Assembly (NCBI GenBank): GCA_016792685.1
Contig: JAEULQ010000116.1
Coordinates: forward strand, 31,026-95,025
DNA length: 64,000 bases
Direction: 5' to 3'
Source: Tabrizicola sp.
GTDB taxonomy: Bacteria; Pseudomonadota; Alphaproteobacteria; Rhodobacterales; Rhodobacteraceae
Below, piece after piece: positions 52,387 through 60,320 of this stretch. Under the pieces are notes generated by a model, which saw nothing but the letters and a program-made list of their open reading frames with translations, did not search any database and was not told the origin of the DNA. Within the stretch, counting starts at the first letter, position 1. Each line of letters opens with the position of its first letter. The position numbers and the translations under genes were made by a program.

Positions 52387-52473
52387 ATGTTTCACGGCCT
52401 CAAGCGTTCGCTGTTCATCATTGCGGTCATGCTGACCGTCCTGCCCTGGGGCATGATGCAGGCCGTGCAGTAG
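52387..52473 (+). CDS. 28-residue single-helix membrane peptide
   Basis: An ATG at 52387 with GGAG about 7-10 bases upstream opens a 28-codon ORF. The peptide MFHGLKRSLFIIAVMLTVLP then continues GMMQAVQ; it has a basic N-terminus and a hydrophobic helix, the form of a small inner-membrane protein. It lies between the divergent cupin gene and RutR. It is too short for family recognition and could be chance, but the ribosome-binding site and membrane pattern support it. Confidence 0.4.
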   Translation: MFHGLKRSLFIIAVMLTVLPWGMMQAVQ

Positions 52474-52576
52474 GCCTGCGCCAGGACGGCCAGGCGCGCG
52501 CCGGATGGCGGCGAATGATTTGACCTGACCTTGCGGGCCGCGCTATCCAAGGGGTCCAGACAGTGCAATCGGTTCC

Positions 52577-53197
52577 ATGTCCCCCAGCGCCCGCCCCCGT
52601 TCCCGCATCCAGCAGAAGAACCGCGAACTGATCCTCGACGCCGCGCTCGAGGTTTTCTCGCTGCATGGCTTCCGTGGCGCGACGCTGGACCAAATTGCCG
52701 AAGTTGCCGGGCTTTCGAAGCCGAACCTGCTCTATTATTTCCCCTCGAAGGAAGAGGTTCACACCGCACTTCTGACCGGCCTGCTCGACACCTGGCTTGA
52801 CCCGTTGCGTGCCATGGATCCGAAGGGGGAACCGCTGCACGAAATCCTGGGCTATGTGCGCCGCAAGCTTGATCTGGCGCGCGATTTCCCCCGGGAAAGC
52901 CGGCTTTTCGCCAACGAGATCCTGCAGGGCGCGCCCCGGATGCGCGATGCGATCGAGGGTGACCTGCGCGGGCTGGTGGCCGACAAGGCCGCCGTTCTGA
53001 CCCAGTGGATGGACCAGGGCCGCATTGCCCGGGTCGATCCGGTGCATCTCATCTTCTCGATCTGGGCCCTGACCCAGCATTATGCCGATTTCGATGTCCA
53101 GGTCCGCGCCGTACTTGGTCCCGGTCACGATCCTTTTGCCGAAGCGGGTCGTTTCCTCGAGACGCTCTTCACCCGGCTTCTCGCGCAGGGTGCCTAG
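52577..53197 (+). CDS. rutR: RutR-type TetR regulator
   Basis: The 206-residue protein is very close in pattern to E. coli RutR: ILDAALEVFSLHGFRGATLDQIAEVAGLSKPNLLYYFPSKEEVHTALL, then FANEILQGAPRMRDAIEGDLRGLV and DPVHLIFSIWALTQHYADFDVQV, with the conserved WALTQHYADF of the ligand pocket. RutR represses pyrimidine catabolism until uracil or thymine binds. The ATG at 52577 is chosen as the N-terminus. No palindromic operator was found directly upstream; a TTGACC half-site occurs at 52520. Confidence 0.88.
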   Translation: MSPSARPRSRIQQKNRELILDAALEVFSLHGFRGATLDQIAEVAGLSKPNLLYYFPSKEEVHTALLTGLLDTWLDPLRAMDPKGEPLHEILGYVRRKLDLARDFPRESRLFANEILQGAPRMRDAIEGDLRGLVADKAAVLTQWMDQGRIARVDPVHLIFSIWALTQHYADFDVQVRAVLGPGHDPFAEAGRFLETLFTRLLAQGA

Positions 53198-53282
53198 GAT
53201 TTTACGCATTCCTCTGATGAGAAGTTATTGAAATCGGGTTAAGACTTGTGCCCGGAGGCGTCGTGGCAAAAGGGCGCGAGTC

Positions 53283-53582
53283 ATGGGCATGATCACCAGC
53301 ATAAGGGCACCTATTCCGGTCGGCGAGGCACCGCCCCCGGCCTCAGCATCCGACCTGCGCAATCCCGCCGTTGCGCGGCCAAACGCTGCCCAACCGGTGG
53401 CCGAAACACTCCTAAGCGATGCGCCGCAACAACTTGCCGCCAAATCAGGCGCCGCGATTCCCGGCCTGATGGCCGCCAATCCAACGAACGAAACCTCAGC
53501 CGCCGCTGCCGCCGAGGCCGCTCGTGCTGCCTACATCAAGGCCAGCATCGCTGCAGGAATCAGCCCCCTGCCCCTTCCCTGA
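53283..53582 (+). CDS. Ala/Pro-rich protein of unknown function
   Basis: A 99-residue ORF rich in Ala, Pro and Ser has no transmembrane helix and no recognised domain. The pattern is low-complexity (SAAAAAEAARAAYIKASIAAG), probably disordered with a helical C-terminus. It lies 85 bp after rutR. No ribosome-binding site is striking. Its reality is uncertain; it may be an alphaproteobacterial orphan. Confidence 0.4.
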   Translation: MGMITSIRAPIPVGEAPPPASASDLRNPAVARPNAAQPVAETLLSDAPQQLAAKSGAAIPGLMAANPTNETSAAAAAEAARAAYIKASIAAGISPLPLP

Positions 53583-53821
53583 TCAAGCCTGGGCGCGCGG
53601 GATCAGATTGCCCTCCCAGGACGAAGCCTCGGGCGAAATGGCCTTGGCCTCCCAGAATCCTGCCGCGCCAAGCAGCCGGCGACCAGGCCTTCGTTCCGTT
53701 GGCAGACCGAAGCAAACGCGTTTGGCTGCGCCAGATCATAGCGCAGCCATTGCTCGTGACCGCAGAGGCGCGGGAAAGTACGGTGATCACCTCTCCCGCG
53801 ACTGCAAGATGCTGGGCCGCC

Positions 53822-55120
53822 TCACTCTGCCGCGCGGCTTGCCGGGTTGTTCGGATGCGTGGTCCAGTTGGCGTAGTCGCCGACCTTGCGTCCCGTGCGG
53901 GGATCAACTGTGCCTTTCGCCATCGGCACCATGGTGATGCAGTTGTCGACCGGGCAAACGTTGACGCAAAGGTTGCAGGCCACGCATTCGTCATCCATCA
54001 CCTCGAAGACGCGATCCGCGCTCATCGAGATCGCCTGGTGGCTGGTGTCCTCGCACGCCGCATAGCAACGGCCGCACTTGATGCAGTCATCCTGGTTGAT
54101 ATGGGCCTTTGTCACATAGTTCAGGTTCAGGAACTGCCAGTCGGTGACGTTCGGCACTGCGCGGCCGATCAGGTCATTCAACCCGATCTGCTTTTCATCC
54201 AGGTATTGCGAGAGCCCCGAGATCATCTCCTGCACGATCTTGAAGCCATAGGTCATCGCCGCCGTGCAGACCTGCACATTGCCCGCGCCAAGCGCCATGA
54301 ACTCTGCCGCATCGCGCCAGGTCGTGACCCCGCCGATGCCGCTGATCGGCAGGCCACGGGTTTCGGCCGAGCGCGCAATCTCGGCCACCATGTTCATCGC
54401 GATGGGCTTCACCGCCGGGCCGCAATAGCCGCCATGGGTGCCCTTGCCGTCGATCATCGGCTCGGGGCTGAAGCTGTCGAGGTTGACCGAAGTGATCGAA
54501 TTGATCGTGTTGATAAGGCTGACCGCATCCGCCCCGCCACGCTTGGCCGCTTCGGCCGGGCGGCGGATATCGGTGATGTTCGGCGTCAGCTTCACGATGC
54601 AGGGCATGCGGCTGTACTGCTTCACCCAGCGGGTCACCATTTCGATGTATTCCGGCACCTGGCCCACGGCCGAACCCATGCCGCGTTCCGCCATGCCATG
54701 CGGGCAGCCGAAGTTCAGCTCTACCCCATCGGCCTCGGTATCCTCGATCCGCTTCAGGATATCCTTCCAGCTGTCCTCGTCGCAGGGCACCATCAGCGAG
54801 ATGATCAGCGCGCGGTCCTTCCACTTGCGCTTGACCTCCTTGATCTCCTGCAGGTTCACCTCAAGCGGCCGGTCGGTGATCAGCTCGATGTTGTTGAGGC
54901 CCAGAAGCCGCCGGTCCGCGCCCCAGATCGCGCCATAGCGCGGGCCGTTCACGTTGACGACCGGCGGCCCCTCGGAGCCGAGCGTCTTCCAGACGACGCC
55001 GCCCCAGCCGGCCTCGAAAGCGCGCTCGACGTTGTATTTCTTGTCCGTGGGCGGCGCCGAGGCCAGCCAGAACGGGTTCGGGGATTTGATGCCAATGAAA
55101 TTGGCCGCGAGATTAGCCAT
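53822..55120 (-). CDS. preA: NAD-dependent dihydropyrimidine dehydrogenase subunit PreA
   Basis: PreA holds the FMN domain that reduces uracil/thymine to the dihydro form. The 432-residue protein has a dihydroorotate dehydrogenase-like barrel (ANFIGIKSPNPFWLASAPPTD, GVELNFGCPHGM with the active cysteine region) and two C-terminal [4Fe-4S] motifs (CIKCGRCYAAC, CVACNLCVNVCP). The ATG at 55120 has AAGGAGG five bases upstream. It is the third gene after preT and dedA. Confidence 0.95.
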   Translation of the reverse strand: MANLAANFIGIKSPNPFWLASAPPTDKKYNVERAFEAGWGGVVWKTLGSEGPPVVNVNGPRYGAIWGADRRLLGLNNIELITDRPLEVNLQEIKEVKRKWKDRALIISLMVPCDEDSWKDILKRIEDTEADGVELNFGCPHGMAERGMGSAVGQVPEYIEMVTRWVKQYSRMPCIVKLTPNITDIRRPAEAAKRGGADAVSLINTINSITSVNLDSFSPEPMIDGKGTHGGYCGPAVKPIAMNMVAEIARSAETRGLPISGIGGVTTWRDAAEFMALGAGNVQVCTAAMTYGFKIVQEMISGLSQYLDEKQIGLNDLIGRAVPNVTDWQFLNLNYVTKAHINQDDCIKCGRCYAACEDTSHQAISMSADRVFEVMDDECVACNLCVNVCPVDNCITMVPMAKGTVDPRTGRKVGDYANWTTHPNNPASRAAE

Positions 55121-55189
55121 GGGAAGCCTCCTTGCGTGCTGCTGGGAGAGATACGGGGGGTGTATGGTGGGCAATCTGCCCAAGGCGTT

Positions 55190-55720
55190 TCAGAACAGCG
55201 ACCAGATCCAGCCGATGAGATCGCCGCCGAACTGGCCGAGCTTCGGGATGATGAAGGCCCAGGCCACGCAGCCAAGACCGTTCCAGAACATGAAGCGGGG
55301 AAAGGTCATCCCGCTCATCCCGGCCATGAGAAAGACCACTGGCCGGAAGATCGTGGTGAAATGCCCGATCAGGATCGTCGCTGGCCCGTACTTCGTGAAG
55401 GCGGCCTGCGTCTTTTCCACCATCTCGGGATGGTCGCGCAGCGGCCGCATCTTCAGGACGGAGGTCCCGTAGCGCCAGCCCAGCCAGTAGCTGAAGGTCG
55501 AGCCGATCAGGGCCCCGATCGTCGCGCCGATCCAGAGTGACCAGAACGACAGCGCCCCGGTCGCGGCTAGCGCCCCCACGGCCGCCAGAACCGGCGTCGA
55601 GGGAATGAGGATCGACAGGAACGCGGTGGTCTCGGCTGTCGCAAAAAGCACCATGATCAGCGGAAACCAGGTCTGGTTCTGCTCGATGAAGGCGATGATG
55701 TTTTCGGCGAATGCGTGCAA
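55190..55720 (-). CDS. DedA-family membrane protein
   Basis: The 176-residue protein is a VTT/DedA member with FLSILIPSTPVLAAVGALAATG, STFSYWLGWRYG, and ILIGHFTTIFRPVVFLMAGMSGM. DedA proteins act in phospholipid scramblase-like or proton-motive functions of the inner membrane. It sits between preT and preA, with 66 and 69 bp gaps, which is unusual since those two are subunits of one enzyme. It may be only a passenger in the operon. Confidence 0.85.
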   Translation of the reverse strand: MHAFAENIIAFIEQNQTWFPLIMVLFATAETTAFLSILIPSTPVLAAVGALAATGALSFWSLWIGATIGALIGSTFSYWLGWRYGTSVLKMRPLRDHPEMVEKTQAAFTKYGPATILIGHFTTIFRPVVFLMAGMSGMTFPRFMFWNGLGCVAWAFIIPKLGQFGGDLIGWIWSLF

Positions 55721-55786
55721 GACGACCCCCTGACCGCGCCCCTTCTGGCGCGGCCGGGTGCTGTTGGCAAGGGAAATGCGGTCGCA

Positions 55787-57106
55787 TCAGCCGCCCGTCA
55801 GCGCTGCATGGATCGCCTCGGCGGCATCCCGGCCTTCGGCCACGGCGGTCACCGTCAGATCCTCTCCGCCAAGCGCACAGTCGCCACCGACCCAGACCTT
55901 GGCCGCATGTCCCTTAAGCTTGCCGCCCTCGACCGCCAGACCGCCGGGCGCGCCCGCAAGGGTCTGCCCAATGGCCTTGAACACCTGATCGGCCTTCAGC
56001 GTGAAGGTCTCTGACGAAAGCTTCAGCCCGCCGGGCCCGTCTTCGGTATAGGCAAATTCCACTGCCTCGGCCTTGGCCCCGCCCAGAACCCGAACCGGGG
56101 CCGCATTGTGGATGATCCGGACCCCGGCCTGGACCGCATGGTCCTGCTCGTAGCCCGAGGCCGACATCTTCTCCTGCCCCCTGCGATAGACGATGGTGAC
56201 GTTCTCTGCGCCCAGGAGTTTGGACTGCACCGCCGCATCGACTGCCGTCATACCGCCGCCGATCACCACGACATCGCGTCCGACCGGAAGCTTTGCGAGG
56301 TCCTTCGTCTGGCGGAGTTCCGCGATGAATTCGACGGCGTCGCGGACCCCCTGCAGGTCCTCGCCCGCAGCCCGCAGGGCATTCACCCCTGCCAGACCGA
56401 TGCCCAGGAACACCGCATCATAGTCGGCCTTCAACTGGTCGAGCGTGACGTCGCGGCCCAATTCAACCCCAGTGCGGATCTCGATCCCGCCGATCTGCAG
56501 CAGCCATTCCACTTCGCGCGCGGCAAAGTTGTTGGTCGCCTTGTAGCTTGCGATCCCGTATTCGTTCAGGCCCCCAGCTTTCGGGCGGCGCTCCAGCACG
56601 ACCACGTCATGGCCATGCACCGCCAGCCGGTGTGCACAGGCAAGACCCGCAGGTCCTGCCCCCACAACCGCGACGCGCTTGCCGGTCCGGGCCGCGCGGG
56701 TAAAGGGCTGCACGCCCTTGGCCATCGCGACATCGGTGGAATAGCGCTGCAACCGGCCGATCTCGACCGGCTTGCCCTCTGCCGTTTCGCGGACGCAGGC
56801 TTCTTCGCACAGCGTCTCGGTCGGGCAGACGCGCGCGCACATGCCGCCCAGGATGTTCTGGTTCCAGATCGTCTTCGCCGCCGCCTCGGGCGTGCCCGTC
56901 GCGATCTGCCGGATGAAGAGCGGAATGTCGATCGAGGTCGGGCAAGCCGTGATGCAGGGGGCATCATGGCAGAAGTAGCAACGGTCGGCCGCCACCCGCG
57001 CCTCATGCATGTCGAACGCGGGCTCGTGGTCGTCGAAGTTGCGGGCGTAGGCTGCGGCTGGCAAGCGCCCCGGAACGATGCCGGGCGTCAGCGGGCTGTT
57101 CGTCAT
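55787..57106 (-). CDS. preT: NAD-dependent dihydropyrimidine dehydrogenase subunit PreT
   Basis: PreT is the NADH and FAD-binding electron-input half of the enzyme. The 439-residue protein has N-terminal cysteine clusters for iron-sulfur centres (CYFCHDAPCITACP and CARVCPTETLCEEAC), the FAD motif VVGAGPAGLACAHRLA, and the NADH-binding VVIGGGMTAVDAA, ending in GGDCALGGEDLTVTAVAEGR. The ATG at 57106 has GGAGGAC upstream at a long spacing. It begins the preT-dedA-preA unit, divergent from accB. Confidence 0.95.
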   Translation of the reverse strand: MTNSPLTPGIVPGRLPAAAYARNFDDHEPAFDMHEARVAADRCYFCHDAPCITACPTSIDIPLFIRQIATGTPEAAAKTIWNQNILGGMCARVCPTETLCEEACVRETAEGKPVEIGRLQRYSTDVAMAKGVQPFTRAARTGKRVAVVGAGPAGLACAHRLAVHGHDVVVLERRPKAGGLNEYGIASYKATNNFAAREVEWLLQIGGIEIRTGVELGRDVTLDQLKADYDAVFLGIGLAGVNALRAAGEDLQGVRDAVEFIAELRQTKDLAKLPVGRDVVVIGGGMTAVDAAVQSKLLGAENVTIVYRRGQEKMSASGYEQDHAVQAGVRIIHNAAPVRVLGGAKAEAVEFAYTEDGPGGLKLSSETFTLKADQVFKAIGQTLAGAPGGLAVEGGKLKGHAAKVWVGGDCALGGEDLTVTAVAEGRDAAEAIHAALTGG

Positions 57107-57351
57107 CGGACTCGTGTCCTCCCTGTTATGCTTGATCGCAAGGCTGGCACAGGTCCATTTTTTTATCAAACGGTAAATTTTCTGTGGGTGATTTTTTTTC
57201 GCGCCGTCGGCCCGAAGCTGCGCCGATCCAGGGACACGCGCTTTCGCGGCTTTTCAGCCCTCGCCCGGTCGCGTATAAGCGCCAGACACAAGACGCCGGG
57301 GGCCCTGCCCACTGGACGCAAGCAGGGCAGCACAAACCAACCGAGGATCGC

Positions 57352-57846
57352 ATGAGCAAGCAGACGACCGACACCGATGTGGCCTTCATCTCGGCCTTGG
57401 CCGAGCTTCTGAACAAGAACGACCTGACCGAGCTTTCGGTGAAGCGGGAATTTGGCGAAGATGACAGCCTGGAAGTCCGCGTCGTGAAGCAGGCCAATGT
57501 CGTGACCGTCGCTGCCGCTCCGGCCCCTGTCGTGCATCACGCTCCGGCTGCAGCAGCGCCCGTTGCGGCGGCCCCGGCGGCCGCTGTGGCGCATGAGGAC
57601 CCTGCCCAGCATCCCGGCGCCGTGACCTCGCCCATGGTCGGCACCGTCTATCTTGCGGCCGAGCCGGGGGCCACGCCCTTTGCCACCGTCGGCGCCCAGG
57701 TGACCGAAGGCCAGACCGTCCTCATCATCGAGGCGATGAAGACGATGAACCACATCCCCGCCCCTCGCGCGGGCACGGTGAAGCGCATCCTGGTCGAGGA
57801 TGGCCATCCGGTCGAATACGGCGCCCCCCTGATGATCATCGAATAA
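57352..57846 (+). CDS. accB: Acetyl-CoA carboxylase biotin carboxyl carrier protein
   Basis: AccB carries CO2 on biotin in fatty-acid synthesis. The 164-residue protein ends with a biotinyl domain; Lys130 in EAMKTMN is the biotinylation site. The middle is an Ala/Pro-rich flexible linker, and the N-terminus (FISALAELLNKNDLTELSV) is the dimer helix. The ATG at 57352 has GAGGATCGC upstream. The 245-bp leader before it, shared with preT, is AT-rich near 57170-57200. Confidence 0.95.
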   Translation: MSKQTTDTDVAFISALAELLNKNDLTELSVKREFGEDDSLEVRVVKQANVVTVAAAPAPVVHHAPAAAAPVAAAPAAAVAHEDPAQHPGAVTSPMVGTVYLAAEPGATPFATVGAQVTEGQTVLIIEAMKTMNHIPAPRAGTVKRILVEDGHPVEYGAPLMIIE

Positions 57847-57858
57847 GGCCTGATCCCC

Positions 57859-59205
57859 ATGTTCGATAAAATCCTGATCGCCAACCGGGGGGAGATCGCG
57901 CTGCGGGTGATCCGGGCCTGCCGGGAAATGGGGATCACCTCCGTCGCCGTTCATTCCACCGCAGATGCCGATGCCATGCATGTGCGCATGGCAGACGAAT
58001 CCGTCTGCATCGGCCCCGCACCCTCGTCGGAAAGCTACCTGTCCAAGGCCGCGATCATTTCGGCCTGCGAGATCACCGGGGCGCAGGCCGTGCACCCCGG
58101 CTATGGCTTCCTCTCCGAAAATGCCGCCTTCGCCCAGGCACTGGAAGACCACGGCATCACCTTCATAGGCCCGAATGCGGAACATATCCGCATCATGGGC
58201 GACAAGATCACCGCCAAGGTCACCGCCAAGGAGCTTGGCATCCCGGTCGTTCCCGGCTCGGACGGCGGGGTTCCCGATTTCGAGACCGCGAAGTCGGTCG
58301 CGGAAGAGATCGGCTATCCGGTGATCATCAAGGCCACCGCCGGCGGCGGCGGGCGCGGGATGAAAGTCGCGACCAATGCGACCGAGCTGGAGGTCGCCTT
58401 CCGCACGGCCCGCTCCGAGGCGAAGAACGCGTTCGGCAACGACGAAGTCTATATGGAGAAATACCTCCAGCGCCCCCGCCATATCGAGATCCAGGTCTTC
58501 GGCGACGGTCGGGGCGGCGCAGTGCATCTGGGCGAACGCGACTGCTCGCTCCAGCGCCGCCACCAGAAGGTCTTCGAAGAGGCCCCCGGCCCGGTGATCA
58601 CCCCGAAACTTCGCGCTGAAATCGGCATGGTCTGTGCCAATGCGATGAAGAAGCTGAAGTATATCGGCGCGGGCACGATCGAGTTCCTCTATGAGGACGG
58701 GCATTTCTACTTCATCGAGATGAATACCCGCCTGCAGGTCGAACATCCGGTCACCGAGGGCATCTTCGGCGTCGACCTCGTGCGCGAACAGATCCGCGTG
58801 GCCTCGGGCATGGACCTGTCGTTCACGCAGGACGAGCTTGAGATCAACGGCCACTGCATCGAGGTCCGGATCAATGCCGAGAAGATCCCGAACTTCTCAC
58901 CCTGCCCCGGCCGGATCACCCAGTTTCACGCGCCGGGAGGCCTTGGCGTGCGGATGGACAGCGCGATCTACGACGGCTACCGGATCCCGCCCTATTACGA
59001 CAGCCTGATCGGCAAGCTGATCGTCCATGGCCGCGACCGGCCCGAAGCGCTGGCACGGCTGAAGCGGGCGCTGTCAGAACTGATCATCGATGGCATCGAT
59101 ACGTCGATCCCGCTTTTCCACATGCTTCTGGCCGAGCCCGACATCCAGAACGGTGAGTACAACATCCACTGGCTGGAAAAGTGGCTGGCGCAGAAGTTCA
59201 GCTGA
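57859..59205 (+). CDS. accC: Biotin carboxylase
   Basis: AccC carboxylates the biotin of AccB with bicarbonate and ATP. The 448-residue protein has the ATP-grasp landmarks [31 protein letters not shown], the catalytic region [17 protein letters not shown] and [14 protein letters not shown]. It lies 12 bp after accB, the conserved pair. Downstream is the second copy of the double-hairpin element, then aat. Confidence 0.96.
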   Translation: MFDKILIANRGEIALRVIRACREMGITSVAVHSTADADAMHVRMADESVCIGPAPSSESYLSKAAIISACEITGAQAVHPGYGFLSENAAFAQALEDHGITFIGPNAEHIRIMGDKITAKVTAKELGIPVVPGSDGGVPDFETAKSVAEEIGYPVIIKATAGGGGRGMKVATNATELEVAFRTARSEAKNAFGNDEVYMEKYLQRPRHIEIQVFGDGRGGAVHLGERDCSLQRRHQKVFEEAPGPVITPKLRAEIGMVCANAMKKLKYIGAGTIEFLYEDGHFYFIEMNTRLQVEHPVTEGIFGVDLVREQIRVASGMDLSFTQDELEINGHCIEVRINAEKIPNFSPCPGRITQFHAPGGLGVRMDSAIYDGYRIPPYYDSLIGKLIVHGRDRPEALARLKRALSELIIDGIDTSIPLFHMLLAEPDIQNGEYNIHWLEKWLAQKFS

Positions 59206-59241
59206 CCGCAAGATCGGGGCGTCCTTAACGGGCGCCCCACC

Positions 59242-59286
59242 GCAAAAGTCTTGGAAGACTTTTGCAAAATCCTTCGAAGGATTTTG
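59242..59286. repeat. AT-rich double-hairpin element, copy 2
   Basis: Two perfect hairpins share one base: GCAAAAGTCTT / AAGACTTTTGC (59242-59252 and 59255-59265) and CAAAATCCTT / AAGGATTTTG (59265-59274 and 59277-59286). The second stem matches copy 1 (51987-52010) exactly in both arms. This copy lies between accC and aat, both on the plus strand, and its 3' arm carries the AAGGA that would be the ribosome-binding site of aat. Confidence 0.85.
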
Positions 59287-59289
59287 TCG

Positions 59290-59973
59290 GTGCCCGATCC
59301 CGCCCCTCCCGACGAAATTACCCCCGAAATCCTCCTGCGCGCCTATGCCATGGGCATCTTTCCCATGTCGGATGGCCGCGACGACCCCGAGATCCACTGG
59401 GTCGATCCCCGCCGCCGGGGCATCATGCCGCTCGACGGCTTCCACCTCTCCCGCTCCCTCGCGCGACGCCTGCGGCGAGAGGATCTGCGCGTGACAGTCG
59501 ATCAGGCCTTTCCTGCTGTGGTCGATGCCTGTGCCGACCGACCCGAGACCTGGATCAGCCAGCGCATCGCCGCGCTTTACGAGCGGCTTTTCCAGCTGGG
59601 CCACGCGCACAGCATCGAAGTCTGGGACCAAGGCCGACTGGTCGGCGGCGTCTATGGGGTGACGCTGGGCGGGGCCTTCTTTGGGGAAAGCATGTTCTCC
59701 CGCGTCCGGGACGCCTCGAAGATCGCGCTGGCCCATACGGTGCATCGCCTGAACGCGGGTGGGTTTTGCCTGTTCGACACCCAGTTCCTGACCCCGCACT
59801 TGGCAAGCCTCGGCGGGCAAGAGATCACGCGGGATGAGTACCATCGACGGCTGGCGGCCGCGCTAGACGTCAGGGCGGAGTTCCAACCGAAAGGCTATTC
59901 GCCTTCGTCCTCGGAGGTCGCTGCGTCCGCTGCCGCCTCGGGCAGCACGCAGTTCAGGACCCAGACGTCGTAG
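59290..59973 (+). CDS. aat: Leucyl/phenylalanyl-tRNA-protein transferase
   Basis: Aat adds Leu or Phe to N-terminal Arg/Lys of proteins, marking them for ClpAP. The protein is 227 residues. Landmarks are EILLRAYAMGIFPMSD, IHWVDPRRRGIMPLDGFH, ETWISQRIAALYERLFQLGHAHSIEVWD and GESMFSRVRDASKIAL. The start is GTG at 59290, three bases after the double-hairpin element, with AAGGA in the hairpin arm; TTG 59284 is an alternative. The C-terminal 79 bp overlap the convergent DUF2155 gene, so the last 25 residues (Ser/Ala-rich) are probably a tail outside the domain. Confidence 0.93.
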   Translation: MPDPAPPDEITPEILLRAYAMGIFPMSDGRDDPEIHWVDPRRRGIMPLDGFHLSRSLARRLRREDLRVTVDQAFPAVVDACADRPETWISQRIAALYERLFQLGHAHSIEVWDQGRLVGGVYGVTLGGAFFGESMFSRVRDASKIALAHTVHRLNAGGFCLFDTQFLTPHLASLGGQEITRDEYHRRLAAALDVRAEFQPKGYSPSSSEVAASAAASGSTQFRTQTS

Positions 59974-60320
59974 CGCGGGTGATCCAGCGCCGAAAGGGCG
60001 GGCGAAGAGGCCAGCATCCAGCCCGCGAACAGCTGGGATTCGGTCGTTTCTTCCAGAATGGTCAGATGTGCCTCGGCATCCGACGCGGGGTTTCCGGTCG
60101 GATAGCGGCAGCTGTCCAGCCGCACAACCAGCCGCCCGAACTTGGCACTTTGCCCGCGGCTCAGGGTCACGTCGCCGGTCTCGCTGGTCAGCTTGTCCAG
60201 AAACCGAAGCGAGGCACCCTCCGAGTCGGTGAAGTCGGCCGCCCCGGTAGCTGCATTCGGATCGCTTTCCTGGGCCGCAACCGGCCAGGCCAGCAGCAGT
60301 GCCACGGCCAGCGCCCTCAT
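59895..60320 (-). CDS. DUF2155 domain-containing secreted protein
   Basis: The 141-residue protein has a signal peptide (MRALAVALLLAWPVAAQ) and the DUF2155 core: ASLRFLDKLTSETGDVTLSRGQSAKFGRLVVRLDSCRYP, ESQLFAGWMLASSPALSALDHPRYDVWVLNC. It is expected in the periplasm; the function is unknown. The start overlaps the mlaD stop (ATGA, 60317-60320), and the 3' end overlaps aat on the other strand by 79 bp. It is the third gene of NDUFA12-mlaD-DUF2155. Confidence 0.88.
   Translation of the reverse strand: MRALAVALLLAWPVAAQESDPNAATGAADFTDSEGASLRFLDKLTSETGDVTLSRGQSAKFGRLVVRLDSCRYPTGNPASDAEAHLTILEETTESQLFAGWMLASSPALSALDHPRYDVWVLNCVLPEAAADAATSEDEGE

Noticed and set aside
53583-53821. An additional gene between the Ala/Pro-rich ORF and preA
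   Set aside because: A plus-strand frame is open here, but it has no domain, no ribosome-binding site, and reads into the antisense of preA. I see nothing else in the stretch.
57107-57351. A RutR operator between preT and accB
   Set aside because: I looked for TTGACCA/TGGTCAA pairs and found none; the AT-rich stretch near 57170-57200 (TTTATCAAACGGTAAA) is only weakly symmetric.
57166-58854. 562-codon frame antisense to accB and accC
   Set aside because: The His/Asp-rich reverse translation is typical of antisense of an ordinary gene; accB and accC motifs are intact on the plus strand.
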